Below are positions 1 through 7,754 of a stretch of DNA of 64,000 nucleotides, piece by piece (within the stretch, counting starts at the first letter, position 1; each line of letters begins with the position of its first letter). Source of the stretch: Micromussa lordhowensis (Eukaryota > Cnidaria > Anthozoa > Scleractinia > Lobophylliidae); contig OZ026607.1 of the NCBI GenBank assembly GCA_964020085.1, positions 19,335,606 through 19,399,605 of the forward strand, written 5' to 3'. Position numbers and translations under genes: made by a program. The notes beneath the pieces were generated by a model. It was not told the origin of the DNA. It did not search any database and saw only the letters and a list, made by a program, of their open reading frames with translations.

Positions 1-654
1 GGGAATTGCATCTAAAGCTCGGACCATTTTCTTGTCAGCAACATTTTTACATGATTTTACATTACCTCCCTTATCAGCACATACTGAGTAATCAACATCG
101 TGTTGCATGGCTATAGCATCTGTCTTACCTGTTGGTTGATCATAGATTTCATAGATTTGCCCAGTATCACGATCCCATTTTACTTGTCGTTCTAAATCAT
201 TGTAAGGACCAGTATATTTGTGACCTGGAAGAGTCCAACCAGCTTTCGGTTTAGGTAACTTACCTATTGCTTTATGAATATCAAGACCCCTTCCCCTTCC
301 CCTTCCACTGATTTTTTTAGAAAGATCATCTGCCAGTGAGTCAATTGCTCTATTCAAATACCTTTTACCAATGCCTTTAACTTTGTCTTTTACATAGTCA
401 GATTTTATTGCTCTACTAGCTCCCCTTTTACCTAGGTTGTACAATCCTTTTGCACCAGCAGCCAACCCTTTGACAATTAGTTCATCAAAACCGCTTCCTT
501 GCATTTCCGCTTTAGATATAAAACGAAATTTTGTAATTCCACATTCAGCACAAATACATCGCATTGCATTTCTACCATTTTTTGTAATTACAAAAGTTTC
601 AGAATTAGGTATACATTCTGTCCTTTTTCTTTGTCGAACGCAATAAGATAACAT
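1..654 (-). CDS. Zinc-ribbon plus phospholipase A2-domain protein (partial, runs off left edge)
   Basis: Open for 218 codons from the ATG at 654-652 to base 1 with no stop, so the C-terminus is outside the window. Residues 1-45 form a zinc ribbon (C5, C14, C33, C35, C38) shared almost position for position with the next gene. Residues 60-130 are basic, with an RGRGRGRG run near 118-123. Residues 140-218 resemble the parvovirus VP1-type PLA2 fold: a glycine-rich Ca-binding loop YTGPYNDL (147-154) and a catalytic HDVDY (185-189) with the His-Asp dyad. In parvoviruses this domain breaches endosomal membranes; a similar entry role here is inference. The start follows an AATATATG context like its neighbours. 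I am sure of the ORF and zinc ribbon and fairly sure of the PLA2 call. Confidence 0.75.
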   Translation of the reverse strand, partial: MLSYCVRQRKRTECIPNSETFVITKNGRNAMRCICAECGITKFRFISKAEMQGSGFDELIVKGLAAGAKGLYNLGKRGASRAIKSDYVKDKVKGIGKRYLNRAIDSLADDLSKKISGRGRGRGLDIHKAIGKLPKPKAGWTLPGHKYTGPYNDLERQVKWDRDTGQIYEIYDQPTGKTDAIAMQHDVDYSVCADKGGNVKSCKNVADKKMVRALDAIP

Positions 655-711
655 ATATTAATTAATATTATAATAAATATATGTTAATCTATTGTTAACA
701 AAGTTACTTTA

Positions 712-948
712 CTATAATATAGCTCCTATGAGGGGAATTCCCTTAAATGGACTGTTTTTACCCAGTAATAGCCCTTTTCCTTTTCTACCTCTTCCTACCG
801 TACCTGAAGGGACAAATTTAGTTTTTGTTATCCCACATTCTGCGCATTTACATTTCATCATGGCACGACCATTTCTTGCCTGTACAACCCTTTCTGAACC
901 AGGAACGCACTCTGTCTGTTTTCGTTGTTTTACACAATAGCTTTTCAT
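712..948 (-). CDS. Small zinc-ribbon protein (78 aa)
   Basis: A 78-residue protein with the same cysteine layout as the N-terminus of the adjacent PLA2-domain protein (C5, C14, C33, C35, C38, then GITK), so the two are tandem paralogues in their first 45 residues. The tail is glycine- and lysine-rich (GRGRKGKG) and ends in a short hydrophobic stretch. Small zinc ribbons of this shape (YCVK..R.TE...CxCxxCG) are frequent in Polintons, adintoviruses and large DNA viruses; their function is not known to me. The start codon is preceded by TATATAG. It is divergently arranged with the small plus-strand gene at 999 across about 50 AT-rich bases. Confidence 0.7.
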   Translation of the reverse strand: MKSYCVKQRKQTECVPGSERVVQARNGRAMMKCKCAECGITKTKFVPSGTVGRGRKGKGLLLGKNSPFKGIPLIGAIL

Positions 949-998
949 CTATATAATAATTTTTATTATTTTTTTTATTTATTTTAATATATTATATA

Positions 999-1181
999 AT
1001 GGAACAAATTGTCATTGAAAAAGAAATACGTAGAATAGAAGCGATGTATAAACATTACAAACTTCTTTATAGAAAACTTGCCTTTTTATGTTGTTCTGGA
1101 GAAGCTAAAAGAGTGAGAAATCTGAGAAATAGTTTGAAACGAGATTTAAATAAGCTCCGACAAATCCAAAAAACTACCTAA
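999..1181 (+). CDS. Small basic helical protein of unknown function (60 aa)
   Basis: A short ORF on the plus strand inside an otherwise minus-strand block. It is rich in Lys, Arg, Glu and Leu, with a pattern compatible with two helices and two adjacent cysteines (residues 31-32). Its start codon is directly preceded by TATATA, the same motif seen at the other element genes, and this is the main reason to believe it is real. It ends 8 bases inside the 3' end of the protease gene, so the two are convergent and overlapping. I recognise no family. It could be a chance ORF, but the promoter-like context argues against that. Confidence 0.5.
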   Translation: MEQIVIEKEIRRIEAMYKHYKLLYRKLAFLCCSGEAKRVRNLRNSLKRDLNKLRQIQKTT

Positions 1182-1671
1182 GCAATCGTTTAATGTATTT
1201 TTCTATGAATTTTTCATTCTCTTCTGTGTCAAAGCTAAAAACTTGCAATAAATCGAAATAAGAGATTCCTTTATGCATTTCATTCAAGAAATACAAGCAA
1301 AAATAGCCACAGGTTGTAGTATAGAGATTCTGTATTTGATGGTTTTGGTGTAATAAATTTAAGTTTTTCTCTTTTGCATGGTTTACCAACTCTTGAAAAG
1401 GTGGCATACCAAAAGAGTCAAAGTAATTTATTGTACCATCACGAACATAGGTTGTAACCCAATGACTACCACTCATATAATGAGGTTCTAAATTATAGAT
1501 AAAAAGCGCTAACTTATGCTGATGTGGTACAGTCTGATCTCTACTTAAAACATTCTTGATAGGTATCTCTAAGTATTTACACCAATCTAAAAGATCAAAA
1601 TTACTCATTGGGATATCTTTATGGAATTTAGGCTTTTTTACCTTTTTTTTTTTTTTTTTCCCCTGCCCCAA
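1174..1671 (-). CDS. Adenain-like (Ulp1-fold) maturation cysteine protease
   Basis: The protease cleaves virion precursors during maturation. In the 165-residue numbering the catalytic set is His70 in SHWVTTY, Asp85 in YFDSFG, oxyanion Gln114 and nucleophile Cys121 in TTTCGYFC. The seven-residue Q-to-C spacing matches adenovirus protease. The N-terminal SNFDLLDW is also typical of the family. The ORF opens at 1671, but the first 21 residues are a lysine run encoded by an A17 tract; the internal Met22 (ATG at 1608) gives a start that matches the family better. The 5' end overlaps the upstream 237-aa gene by 34 bases in another frame (see the A17 entry). About 145 residues remain from Met22, short against adenain (about 204 aa). 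Confidence 0.9.
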   Translation of the reverse strand: MGQGKKKKKKVKKPKFHKDIPMSNFDLLDWCKYLEIPIKNVLSRDQTVPHQHKLALFIYNLEPHYMSGSHWVTTYVRDGTINYFDSFGMPPFQELVNHAKEKNLNLLHQNHQIQNLYTTTCGYFCLYFLNEMHKGISYFDLLQVFSFDTEENEKFIEKYIKRLLR

Positions 1672-2351
1672 GTACCAATAAAAGGTGGTGGAGCCATAGG
1701 CATTCCCATACGAGGACCTCCTCCTCCATTTGATCTTGGACTGCCCATTCTAGGAGCTCCACCTTTTATACTTCCTCCTTTTAATGCATCAATAATCATT
1801 GGAGCAGCAATACTAGCTATTAACGTTCCAATACCATTACCTACTTGTCGTTGTGTCATTTTGAAAAGTAAGTCTTCTCCTAATTTATGAGCTCGGGCTA
1901 AATCTCCTATTTGTCCTTTAGTTAGTAGATCACCCAATTGAGCTAACATAAATAGTTTATTATTTGGTACTTGAAACATTTGTCCACCACTTATTTTCTT
2001 AACTATTTGGCTAGCACCTTCAGAAGCTAACCCTGCTAGGGCAGACAATCCTAGTGTTTTACCGATAGTTGGTGCTACATTCTTTAATACTGGCAATATT
2101 GAGCTAAAGATACCAGACCCAGATTGACGCCTGATATTATACTTTGATATAGTAATTACCATTCCTCGATTAGCTGTTTTGGCCTTAGCGAGTCTCTTAA
2201 CAGTATTCATTGGTACCATAAGAACATCGGAACCACTTAACGCATTTTTACTTAAGCGTAAACTTATTTCTTCTCTGTTTCTGTAAGCCTTAGATAGTTT
2301 TCGTTTTTGACCTTCAGAAAGTTTTACAGAAATTTGATGTAGTTCAGTCAT
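1638..2351 (-). CDS. Virion-type amphipathic protein of unknown function (237 aa)
   Basis: No enzyme motif is present. Residues 1-80 are basic and mixed-charge (SEGQKRKLSKAYRNREEISL); residues 85-195 are rich in Ala, Gly, Leu and Ile with amphipathic or membrane-active character (around ILPVLKNVAPTIGKTLGLSA); the last 45 residues are Gly/Pro/Met-rich and end in KKKKKR. Placed between capsid genes and the protease, it resembles the pVI- or pX-like minor virion proteins of adenoviruses and Polintons; this is inference from composition and position. The start codon is directly behind TATATA. The 3' end overlaps the protease ORF in a different frame across the A17 tract. Confidence 0.7.
   Translation of the reverse strand: MTELHQISVKLSEGQKRKLSKAYRNREEISLRLSKNALSGSDVLMVPMNTVKRLAKAKTANRGMVITISKYNIRRQSGSGIFSSILPVLKNVAPTIGKTLGLSALAGLASEGASQIVKKISGGQMFQVPNNKLFMLAQLGDLLTKGQIGDLARAHKLGEDLLFKMTQRQVGNGIGTLIASIAAPMIIDALKGGSIKGGAPRMGSPRSNGGGGPRMGMPMAPPPFIGTWGRGKKKKKR
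1643..1659 (-). other. A17 homopolymer at the overlap of two virion genes (possible slippage site)
   Basis: Seventeen A residues on the minus strand (T17 on plus) lie where the 237-aa gene ends and the protease ORF begins. The upstream frame stops right after the run. One extra A in the transcript, or in the true genome, would put the upstream frame into the protease frame. This may be transcriptional slippage making a fusion, or a homopolymer length error in the assembly. Confidence 0.6.
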
Positions 2352-2426
2352 TATATATTATTTATGGACTTTTTTTAAAATTCATAAATAATATTTAGTC
2401 TATGACTTTGGAATAGTTGTTATTAA

Positions 2427-3140
2427 TCAGATCCAATAGTCAACTTCTTCATCTTCTTCTTCATCATCATCTAAGAGAAACTTATCGAAAATATTTTCTT
2501 CCTCTAGAAATGTTACTTGCATTATTTTTGGTTTTAAAGTAGCTCCAAAATTTCCAGTTGTTATAGAAAACCAGGCAGCAATAAATTTAACTGTATTTCG
2601 CGGACCTATTTCTTCTGTTTCAATCTTTTCTTTATCCCATGTAAAAAATGTTGTAAATAGTTTGTCATTGCGATAAAAAAAATTAAACTCCATCTTTGAT
2701 GGGTAATCTGTATACATTCTTTTTTCATTAACAATTATATATGGTTTTCTACAAATTCTTTTCCAAGAACCACCTTGCCCGTGTTCATCATATCCCTCTA
2801 CAGCCTCTCTTGGTATTTCTTCATCATTTAAAGAATGAATATAATCAATGAAGAATTGGTCTAATTCTTTGGCTTTTATTAGATATTCCCCCTCACAATT
2901 AATTTGCATGCTAGTACCTTGGTACTTACCATCTTCATCATATTTTTCTCTTGAACCGAATTGTGTAAATCCTTCATATTTAACAAACAATGGCTTTCGA
3001 TTGTATAATATTCCTATCTGTGCTCCATTATGCTTATTTGGCTTTGGTTTTGTAAAAGTTATCTTTGAAGGGTCAATATGAAGAAAATCGACTATTTGTT
3101 CTTTTTCTGCTCTTTCATTCTGACTCTCTTTAACTCTCAT
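2427..3140 (-). CDS. Putative single-stranded-DNA-binding-type protein of Polintons/NCLDVs
   Basis: I place the start at the ATG at 3140-3138, which sits directly behind ATATAT; an in-frame start at 3206 would add 22 lysine-rich residues read from the poly-T spacer and is unlikely. The protein is 237 aa, opens with a charged helix, has a central beta-rich body with conserved-looking LYNRKPLFV and NFGATLKPKIMQVTF segments, and ends in an acidic tail (DDDEEEDEEVDYW). The two-half beta layout and acidic C-terminus resemble the ssDNA-binding proteins of large DNA viruses and Polintons. The acidic tail is also typical of SSBs in general. Family assignment is tentative. Confidence 0.55.
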   Translation of the reverse strand: MRVKESQNERAEKEQIVDFLHIDPSKITFTKPKPNKHNGAQIGILYNRKPLFVKYEGFTQFGSREKYDEDGKYQGTSMQINCEGEYLIKAKELDQFFIDYIHSLNDEEIPREAVEGYDEHGQGGSWKRICRKPYIIVNEKRMYTDYPSKMEFNFFYRNDKLFTTFFTWDKEKIETEEIGPRNTVKFIAAWFSITTGNFGATLKPKIMQVTFLEEENIFDKFLLDDDEEEDEEVDYWI

Positions 3141-3198
3141 ATATATTATATTAAAATATTTTTTTTCTAAATATATATATTTTTTTTTTTTTTTTAGA

Positions 3199-4443
3199 CT
3201 ATACAATAACTAATTGATCTCCCACCTTATCAACAACAACATCTTCTTCATAGAGAACAATTGCATGCACTCGGAAATCAGCAGCTGCGGCTTGTGAGAG
3301 GCGAAATCTTATGTTCAGTTGCTTTGGATCTCTGCTTACCTGTTCTGTTTGATAAGTTAAATCAAAATATAACATTGGGTAAAGACTCGAAAAATTACTG
3401 ATATTGAGCTGAGTACCTGTATTATAATCATTCTTTTTCCATGAATAATTCATTAAATCATAATAGATTCTTGTTTTACTTTCTGTATCATATTCAAGTT
3501 CTGGATAGAAGACACCATTACCATATTCAAGACGACATGTGCTAAGATGACTATTATTGTTAGCAGCATTAAGTTTAAAAGTATCAAAAATATAAGGGTT
3601 TGCTGACATATCATTTGTCTTAAGTCTCTGGAAGTAGAGGAAAACATGTTGTACTTTATCAATACTAGCTGAGATTCTGAAATCACCACTGTTTCTGGTA
3701 GTATCTGAAGTTTGGTACATTTCTTTGAGGTATTTCCATTTACTGGGTTTTTGGTATTCACTGATGAATTTAGTCATCAGAGCATCTTTTGGTTCTAGTC
3801 GGGGTACCCATAGATAAAAACGATCAATTACTAATCTCAATGTATCAACTGCCCCATATAATACTTCAGCGTCCGGTGTAAGTTCTATTTCAAATTGGAG
3901 ATCCATTGGAGGTAACAATCGTCCTTCTAATTCTTCGAAAAAAGAATACCTATTTAATGGAATACTTGTATTAACATGAGCTCTGTTAGCTGTTAATAAA
4001 CGCCTACTTTCCAAACCAGTGTTTGTATCATCTGAAGTGGCATCTGTATCTAAATACCATAAGCTATTTTTGGCCGTACTACGCCCAAAATCATCTGAAT
4101 ATTCTAAAAGATTTTTTGCAAAAGTTACAAGATGAAGATTATCAGTGTCATAGACGATTTTTCCAGCACTCTTTATTACCATATGCTTAATTAATGAATG
4201 CGATCCATTAATAATTGTTGTTCTGGCGTCTGCATTGTCTCCACCATTTGCTTTAAGGTCTAATTTGAATCGCACTTCAAAAAAGGCGTTAAACCAATCA
4301 AGCATAATACCACGATCTGTAACATGAAATTTGTATCCTTTCTTATTTTGCTCTTGAGTATTGGCAGGAGCTCTTATAGCGTCTTGAAGACGAAATTGCA
4401 CTAGTTCGTTTCTCTGAACGTTCTCTGGTGATCTAAATGCCAT
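3199..4443 (-). CDS. Major capsid protein, double jelly-roll
   Basis: A 414-residue protein beginning MAFRSPENVQR. Features typical of Polinton/adintovirus hexon-like capsid proteins are a long beta-rich body, the inter-roll segment around residues 165-190 (PLNRYSFFEEL followed by LLPPMDLQFEIEL) and a C-terminal beta strand set ending in HAIVLYEEDVVVD. It would trimerise to build the pseudo-hexagonal capsomer. Length is slightly below most Polinton capsid proteins. The start codon is directly preceded by TATATA, and it is flanked on the same strand by other virion genes with gaps of about 30-60 bases. The reading frame is intact. Confidence 0.9.
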   Translation of the reverse strand: MAFRSPENVQRNELVQFRLQDAIRAPANTQEQNKKGYKFHVTDRGIMLDWFNAFFEVRFKLDLKANGGDNADARTTIINGSHSLIKHMVIKSAGKIVYDTDNLHLVTFAKNLLEYSDDFGRSTAKNSLWYLDTDATSDDTNTGLESRRLLTANRAHVNTSIPLNRYSFFEELEGRLLPPMDLQFEIELTPDAEVLYGAVDTLRLVIDRFYLWVPRLEPKDALMTKFISEYQKPSKWKYLKEMYQTSDTTRNSGDFRISASIDKVQHVFLYFQRLKTNDMSANPYIFDTFKLNAANNNSHLSTCRLEYGNGVFYPELEYDTESKTRIYYDLMNYSWKKNDYNTGTQLNISNFSSLYPMLYFDLTYQTEQVSRDPKQLNIRFRLSQAAAADFRVHAIVLYEEDVVVDKVGDQLVIV

Positions 4444-4472
4444 TATATATTTTTTATCAGATTTTTTTTTCT

Positions 4473-4862
4473 TTAAGATCGCGCTATAAGATTATTAATC
4501 AGTGTATAAACTTCCTCCTGCGTCCTTGGCTTTGCTCTACCAGGCTTTGAATTTGTTGACTTTGTTGACTTTGTTGACTTTGTTGCTTTTTTAGATCCTG
4601 AGGATAGCCTTTTTCGGATAAGCTCACCTGATCGCTCTATAACTTTATCAGCAGCCTTTTTACCAACTCGTTCTCCCGCATGAGCGACACCAGCTTGTAT
4701 TGCTTTTTTAGCAAATGGTTTTAAAACCTGTCCAGTTAAAGCACTAGCTACCTTTTTTAGTGGTTTCATAAGATTATCTACTATAATTCCATTGCCGCGG
4801 TGTTTGTAGACATATCGTCCCGTTCTTGGGTGATAAATCTTTTTGAACTCTCTTGACTTCAT
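4473..4862 (-). CDS. Small basic virion/core-type protein (129 aa)
   Basis: Highly basic: the N-terminus is Arg/Lys/Tyr-rich (YHPRTGRYVYKHRG), the middle is an amphipathic Ala/Val/Lys helix region (residues 35-80), and the end carries a KST repeat (KSTKSTKSTNS) before a short acidic/hydrophobic tail. It sits between the capsid and penton genes on the same strand, six bases from the penton stop, with TATATA directly before the ATG. Composition and place suggest a DNA-condensing or membrane-active virion protein such as adenovirus pVII, pX or pVI. I see no enzyme motif and cannot name a family. Confidence 0.65.
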   Translation of the reverse strand: MKSREFKKIYHPRTGRYVYKHRGNGIIVDNLMKPLKKVASALTGQVLKPFAKKAIQAGVAHAGERVGKKAADKVIERSGELIRKRLSSGSKKATKSTKSTKSTNSKPGRAKPRTQEEVYTLINNLIARS

Positions 4863-4868
4863 TATATA

Positions 4869-5636
4869 TTAGTATGGAACTTTTTTTAAGATTAATGAAA
4901 ATGCTGTGTCAGCATGATTTAAATAGACTGGTCTTCTTAAACCATCAGTTAAATAGATTCGAACGCTTGAAACTCTTGTTTTATTGATAGGATTAAATAT
5001 AACACGACGCGGTTCAAGTGTAAAATTGTAAGAAGGTCTCAGCGTTCCTGTACCAAAACTAAAAACAATATCTGATTCTCTCCCATCTACTAATGAATCA
5101 GAGACTAAATCACAATGAATATTTAAGACATCTGTATCTTCTGATAGGTTAGGTATCTTAGTACTAACGTTTCTCTCATCTCTTAAGATCACCTTATCGA
5201 ATCCTATTAGTTTACCAAAATTAGATTTACGCAGGTCAAGCTGATAGTTAGCGTCTAAAGTCACCAAGACTCTAAAAGTTGGTTCATCAAAAGTCACCGT
5301 AATTGGAAATTCTTCATCACCATCACCGCGGACTGTTTTAGTCTTTTCCTTAATGTAATTATCAATATCAGTGTAATCCCAAACTCCTTTTGGAAAATCA
5401 ATATCTGTAAATGTTTTCCCTCCGTCTTTACTGTAAGCTATCTTTTGATTGCTATAACCAGAATTTATATTTGTCCATGTAAAAGCCATTGAAATAATTT
5501 TATTAAAACCAATATACCAAATCCCATCACTGTGTTCATATTCCAGCGTTCTAGAAAACCTTGTAGTAAAATCACCAGGTCGATTACCAGGTTCATCTTT
5601 AACTGCAAAACTGCTTAATGAGATTTCTCTCTCCAT
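4869..5636 (-). CDS. Minor capsid (penton-like) protein, single jelly-roll
   Basis: A 255-residue beta-rich protein just upstream of the basic core-type gene and near the capsid protein, the usual place for the Polinton penton. It opens with FTTRFSRTLEYEHSDGIWYI, a pattern of alternating beta strands, and closes with strands around VSSVRIYLTDGLRRPVYLN. In Polintons this protein occupies the fivefold vertices and anchors the fibre. The start context (AGTAT-ATG) is the weakest of the set. Assignment rests on size, fold pattern and synteny rather than a diagnostic motif. Confidence 0.75.
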   Translation of the reverse strand: MEREISLSSFAVKDEPGNRPGDFTTRFSRTLEYEHSDGIWYIGFNKIISMAFTWTNINSGYSNQKIAYSKDGGKTFTDIDFPKGVWDYTDIDNYIKEKTKTVRGDGDEEFPITVTFDEPTFRVLVTLDANYQLDLRKSNFGKLIGFDKVILRDERNVSTKIPNLSEDTDVLNIHCDLVSDSLVDGRESDIVFSFGTGTLRPSYNFTLEPRRVIFNPINKTRVSSVRIYLTDGLRRPVYLNHADTAFSLILKKVPY

Positions 5637-5658
5637 ATACTAATGTAAATAATATTTA

Positions 5659-6684
5659 CTAAACCCCGAAATATTTTTTCACTAACTTTTGATATTGCGA
5701 CTTATTGATTGATTTTGTTCTTAATAGAGTGTCTAAGATAGTTTGACCCATATTTCTCATCTTGACACTTGTATTGCCTGCTTCCATTTCGCCAATAATT
5801 AGTGTTAATTTCTTTAGTAATTCTTGAGCATCATTATAGAAATAGACACCACTTCCCCTCTTGACGCCACTTCCCTTTGTACTTTTCTTTTTCTGTACTT
5901 TTAGATAGTCTCTATATTCTTGAATAGGTTTTAGTCTACTATCAGCAAATTTATGAGCCATATCCTTTTCTCGCTCTAGCTTTTCTATTACATCTTTTGG
6001 CAATCCTTTTTTTATGGCTTGTTTTAGTCTATTAGTTGTATTTGTCTTAAATTTACTTGTAATACTGCTTATTTCAGAATTTGCTCTTTTTATGTTACTC
6101 TCGAGATATTTACTACGTTTAACTGGTGTCATTTCTGGTTGGGATAATCTCATTTCAACATCATCATAGTTAGGAAGATTTGCACTATCTAAAATTCTAT
6201 TAATATCTCCTCTATCTAAATCTTCATCATCATCAGGTGGTGATTCAATTGCTAAAGGTCCTTCTTCCACAAAAGAATATTCTGGTGGTAAAGATTCATC
6301 TCCTCTCCAAAAACTAGGATCCATTTCATATTTTGGTGGCGCGCCTTTAGGTATTATTTGTTTTTCTGCCTGGGGCGCTACGTAATCTTGGAGATCTAAT
6401 AATCCTTCCACATCCATATCTTCATATGGATCTACTTCAGGTGCATAATCAATTTCATCTGGTTTACCTGCGGGGGCAGGACGTATTCTCATTTGCGGTC
6501 TATTCTTAGGCTTTTGTGCCCTTAAACCCTCTATGATTTCATCAAGTCTAAAAGATTTTGTTATCCTTGCGTCAGAGGTCTTACTCTTTATCTTCTCTTC
6601 AGTGATCTCATCATATAGCTGATTCTTCATCTTTCCAGTCTCTGTCCGCTTCTGAGCTAATCGTTTCCAATTTGAGAGACTCAT
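5659..6684 (-). CDS. Virion-associated protein with two PPxY motifs (341 aa)
   Basis: Three parts are visible. There is a basic N-terminus (residues 1-75). A proline- and acid-rich middle (75-180) carries two PPxY late-domain-type motifs, PPKY near 116 and PPEY near 133. A C-terminal helical region begins after a KKKST-rich linker and contains SGVYFYNDAQELLKKLTLII and a terminal INKSQYQKLVKKYF. The C-terminal block is one I associate with Polinton proteins of unknown function. PPxY motifs recruit NEDD4-family ubiquitin ligases in adenovirus and retrovirus entry or release; a similar use here is inference. The gene starts 70 bases from the divergent ATPase gene, with TATTAT before the ATG. Confidence 0.7.
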   Translation of the reverse strand: MSLSNWKRLAQKRTETGKMKNQLYDEITEEKIKSKTSDARITKSFRLDEIIEGLRAQKPKNRPQMRIRPAPAGKPDEIDYAPEVDPYEDMDVEGLLDLQDYVAPQAEKQIIPKGAPPKYEMDPSFWRGDESLPPEYSFVEEGPLAIESPPDDDEDLDRGDINRILDSANLPNYDDVEMRLSQPEMTPVKRSKYLESNIKRANSEISSITSKFKTNTTNRLKQAIKKGLPKDVIEKLEREKDMAHKFADSRLKPIQEYRDYLKVQKKKSTKGSGVKRGSGVYFYNDAQELLKKLTLIIGEMEAGNTSVKMRNMGQTILDTLLRTKSINKSQYQKLVKKYFGV

Positions 6685-6754
6685 ATAATATTTATATTTT
6701 TTATATTATGTGAAATAATATGCAACATTTATTAAAAAAATATTAATTATATAG
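6685..6754. promoter_or_regulatory. Divergent promoter between minus- and plus-strand virion genes
   Basis: Seventy very AT-rich bases separate the PPxY-protein gene (minus) from the ATPase gene (plus). Both start codons abut a TATA-type motif (TATTAT on the left, TATATAG on the right). All major genes diverge from this point, so it is the likely switch point of the two transcription blocks. Confidence 0.55.
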
Positions 6755-7390
6755 ATGAAAATTCCTAATTATGATTCAGCTTCTAATAATGACCGCAATT
6801 TCAAACGACTGCTACCTTATATGCCTTCAGACACTTTTCGAATGTTAATTTGTGGACCAAGCGGTTGTGGTAAAACTAACGTTCTTATGCATATGCTTTA
6901 TAATCTACTCTACTATGATAAGATTTACTTGTTTTCTAAAAATCTCGAGCAACCGAAGTACAGACAACTATTAGAAACATTTCGACCCATTTCAGAAGAG
7001 GCTGGTTATGATGTTATAGAAGAGAGCAATAGTGATGTCATTCCTCTAGAAAGCCTAGATAATGATAATCAAAAAATAGTTATCTTTGATGACTACGCTT
7101 GTGAAAGAAACCAAAAACCACTCATTGAATATTTTGTTGGTGGTCGTCATAAAAATTGTAGTGTAATCTATTTAAGTCAATCTTATTATCTCACTCCCAA
7201 AGACATCAGGTTGAATTGCTCTCATTTTTGTATTTTTGACTCTCCAAGTAATGCAGAGACAGCAAGAATGTGTAAAGAAGTCAATGTACCTAAGAATCGA
7301 TTCGAGAGTGCGACTAGTGAGCCTTATAGTTTTGCGTACATTGATAAGACAAAAAAGACAATCAGAAAAAATTTCAATGAAAATATATAG
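6755..7390 (+). CDS. FtsK/A32-like genome-packaging ATPase
   Basis: A 211-residue P-loop ATPase that would pump DNA into the capsid. Walker A is GPSGCGKT (residues 34-41), Walker B is IVIFDD (108-113), and a sensor-like SQS follows at 141-143. The arrangement and small size match Polinton and adintovirus packaging ATPases of the FtsK/HerA superfamily. The start codon sits directly behind TATATAG. It is the first gene of the rightward block; its stop codon is 2 bases before the start of the next gene. Frame and motifs are intact. Confidence 0.93.
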   Translation: MKIPNYDSASNNDRNFKRLLPYMPSDTFRMLICGPSGCGKTNVLMHMLYNLLYYDKIYLFSKNLEQPKYRQLLETFRPISEEAGYDVIEESNSDVIPLESLDNDNQKIVIFDDYACERNQKPLIEYFVGGRHKNCSVIYLSQSYYLTPKDIRLNCSHFCIFDSPSNAETARMCKEVNVPKNRFESATSEPYSFAYIDKTKKTIRKNFNENI

Positions 7391-7391
7391 G

Positions 7392-7739
7392 ATGGATAAT
7401 GGAAATGGTAATGACAATGGCAATGGTAATGGTAATGTTAATGAAAAAGTAAATGATAAAGAAGAATGTAAGAGACTAACAAATTCAATAATAGTTGATT
7501 TGTCAGAAATGGATTTTTATTATGAAAATATTAGTGCTATGCTACTAAAACTAAAATCAATTGAGGAAAAGTACAACGAAGTTATTGACGATAGAATATT
7601 GTCGTTAACTAAAAGTCTTTATAGCTTACATATCGATTATTTGAGAGACACATCTGAATCTGAAGATTCTGAAGATTTTAATATTCATCGGAAAATGTTA
7701 CGTCTTAAGGGTCTGGAAGTAGAAGAAGAAGAAATTTAA
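7392..7739 (+). CDS. Acidic protein with Asn-Gly repeat start (115 aa), unknown function
   Basis: I choose the ATG at 7392, which follows TATATAGG, over the longer frame opening at 7236 that would lie inside the ATPase gene. The first 16 residues are an Asn/Gly/Asp repeat encoded by AATGGN hexamers, a young low-complexity expansion. The body is helical and acidic, and the end is very acidic (SESEDSEDF, then EVEEEEI). It lies between the ATPase and the long fibre gene with only 15 bases to the latter. No family is recognised; it could be an assembly chaperone or scaffold, which is only inference. Confidence 0.6.
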   Translation: MDNGNGNDNGNGNGNVNEKVNDKEECKRLTNSIIVDLSEMDFYYENISAMLLKLKSIEEKYNEVIDDRILSLTKSLYSLHIDYLRDTSESEDSEDFNIHRKMLRLKGLEVEEEEI

Positions 7740-7754
7740 TTTAGTATATTATAT

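Noticed and set aside
1621..1890. 89-aa plus-strand ORF over the A17 tract
   Set aside because: Pro/Ile/Phe-rich antisense of the minus-strand virion protein; no promoter motif.
7236..7391. Upstream extension of the 115-aa acidic protein into the ATPase gene
   Set aside because: It lies wholly inside the ATPase coding region in another frame, and the TATATAGG-ATG at 7392 gives a better start.
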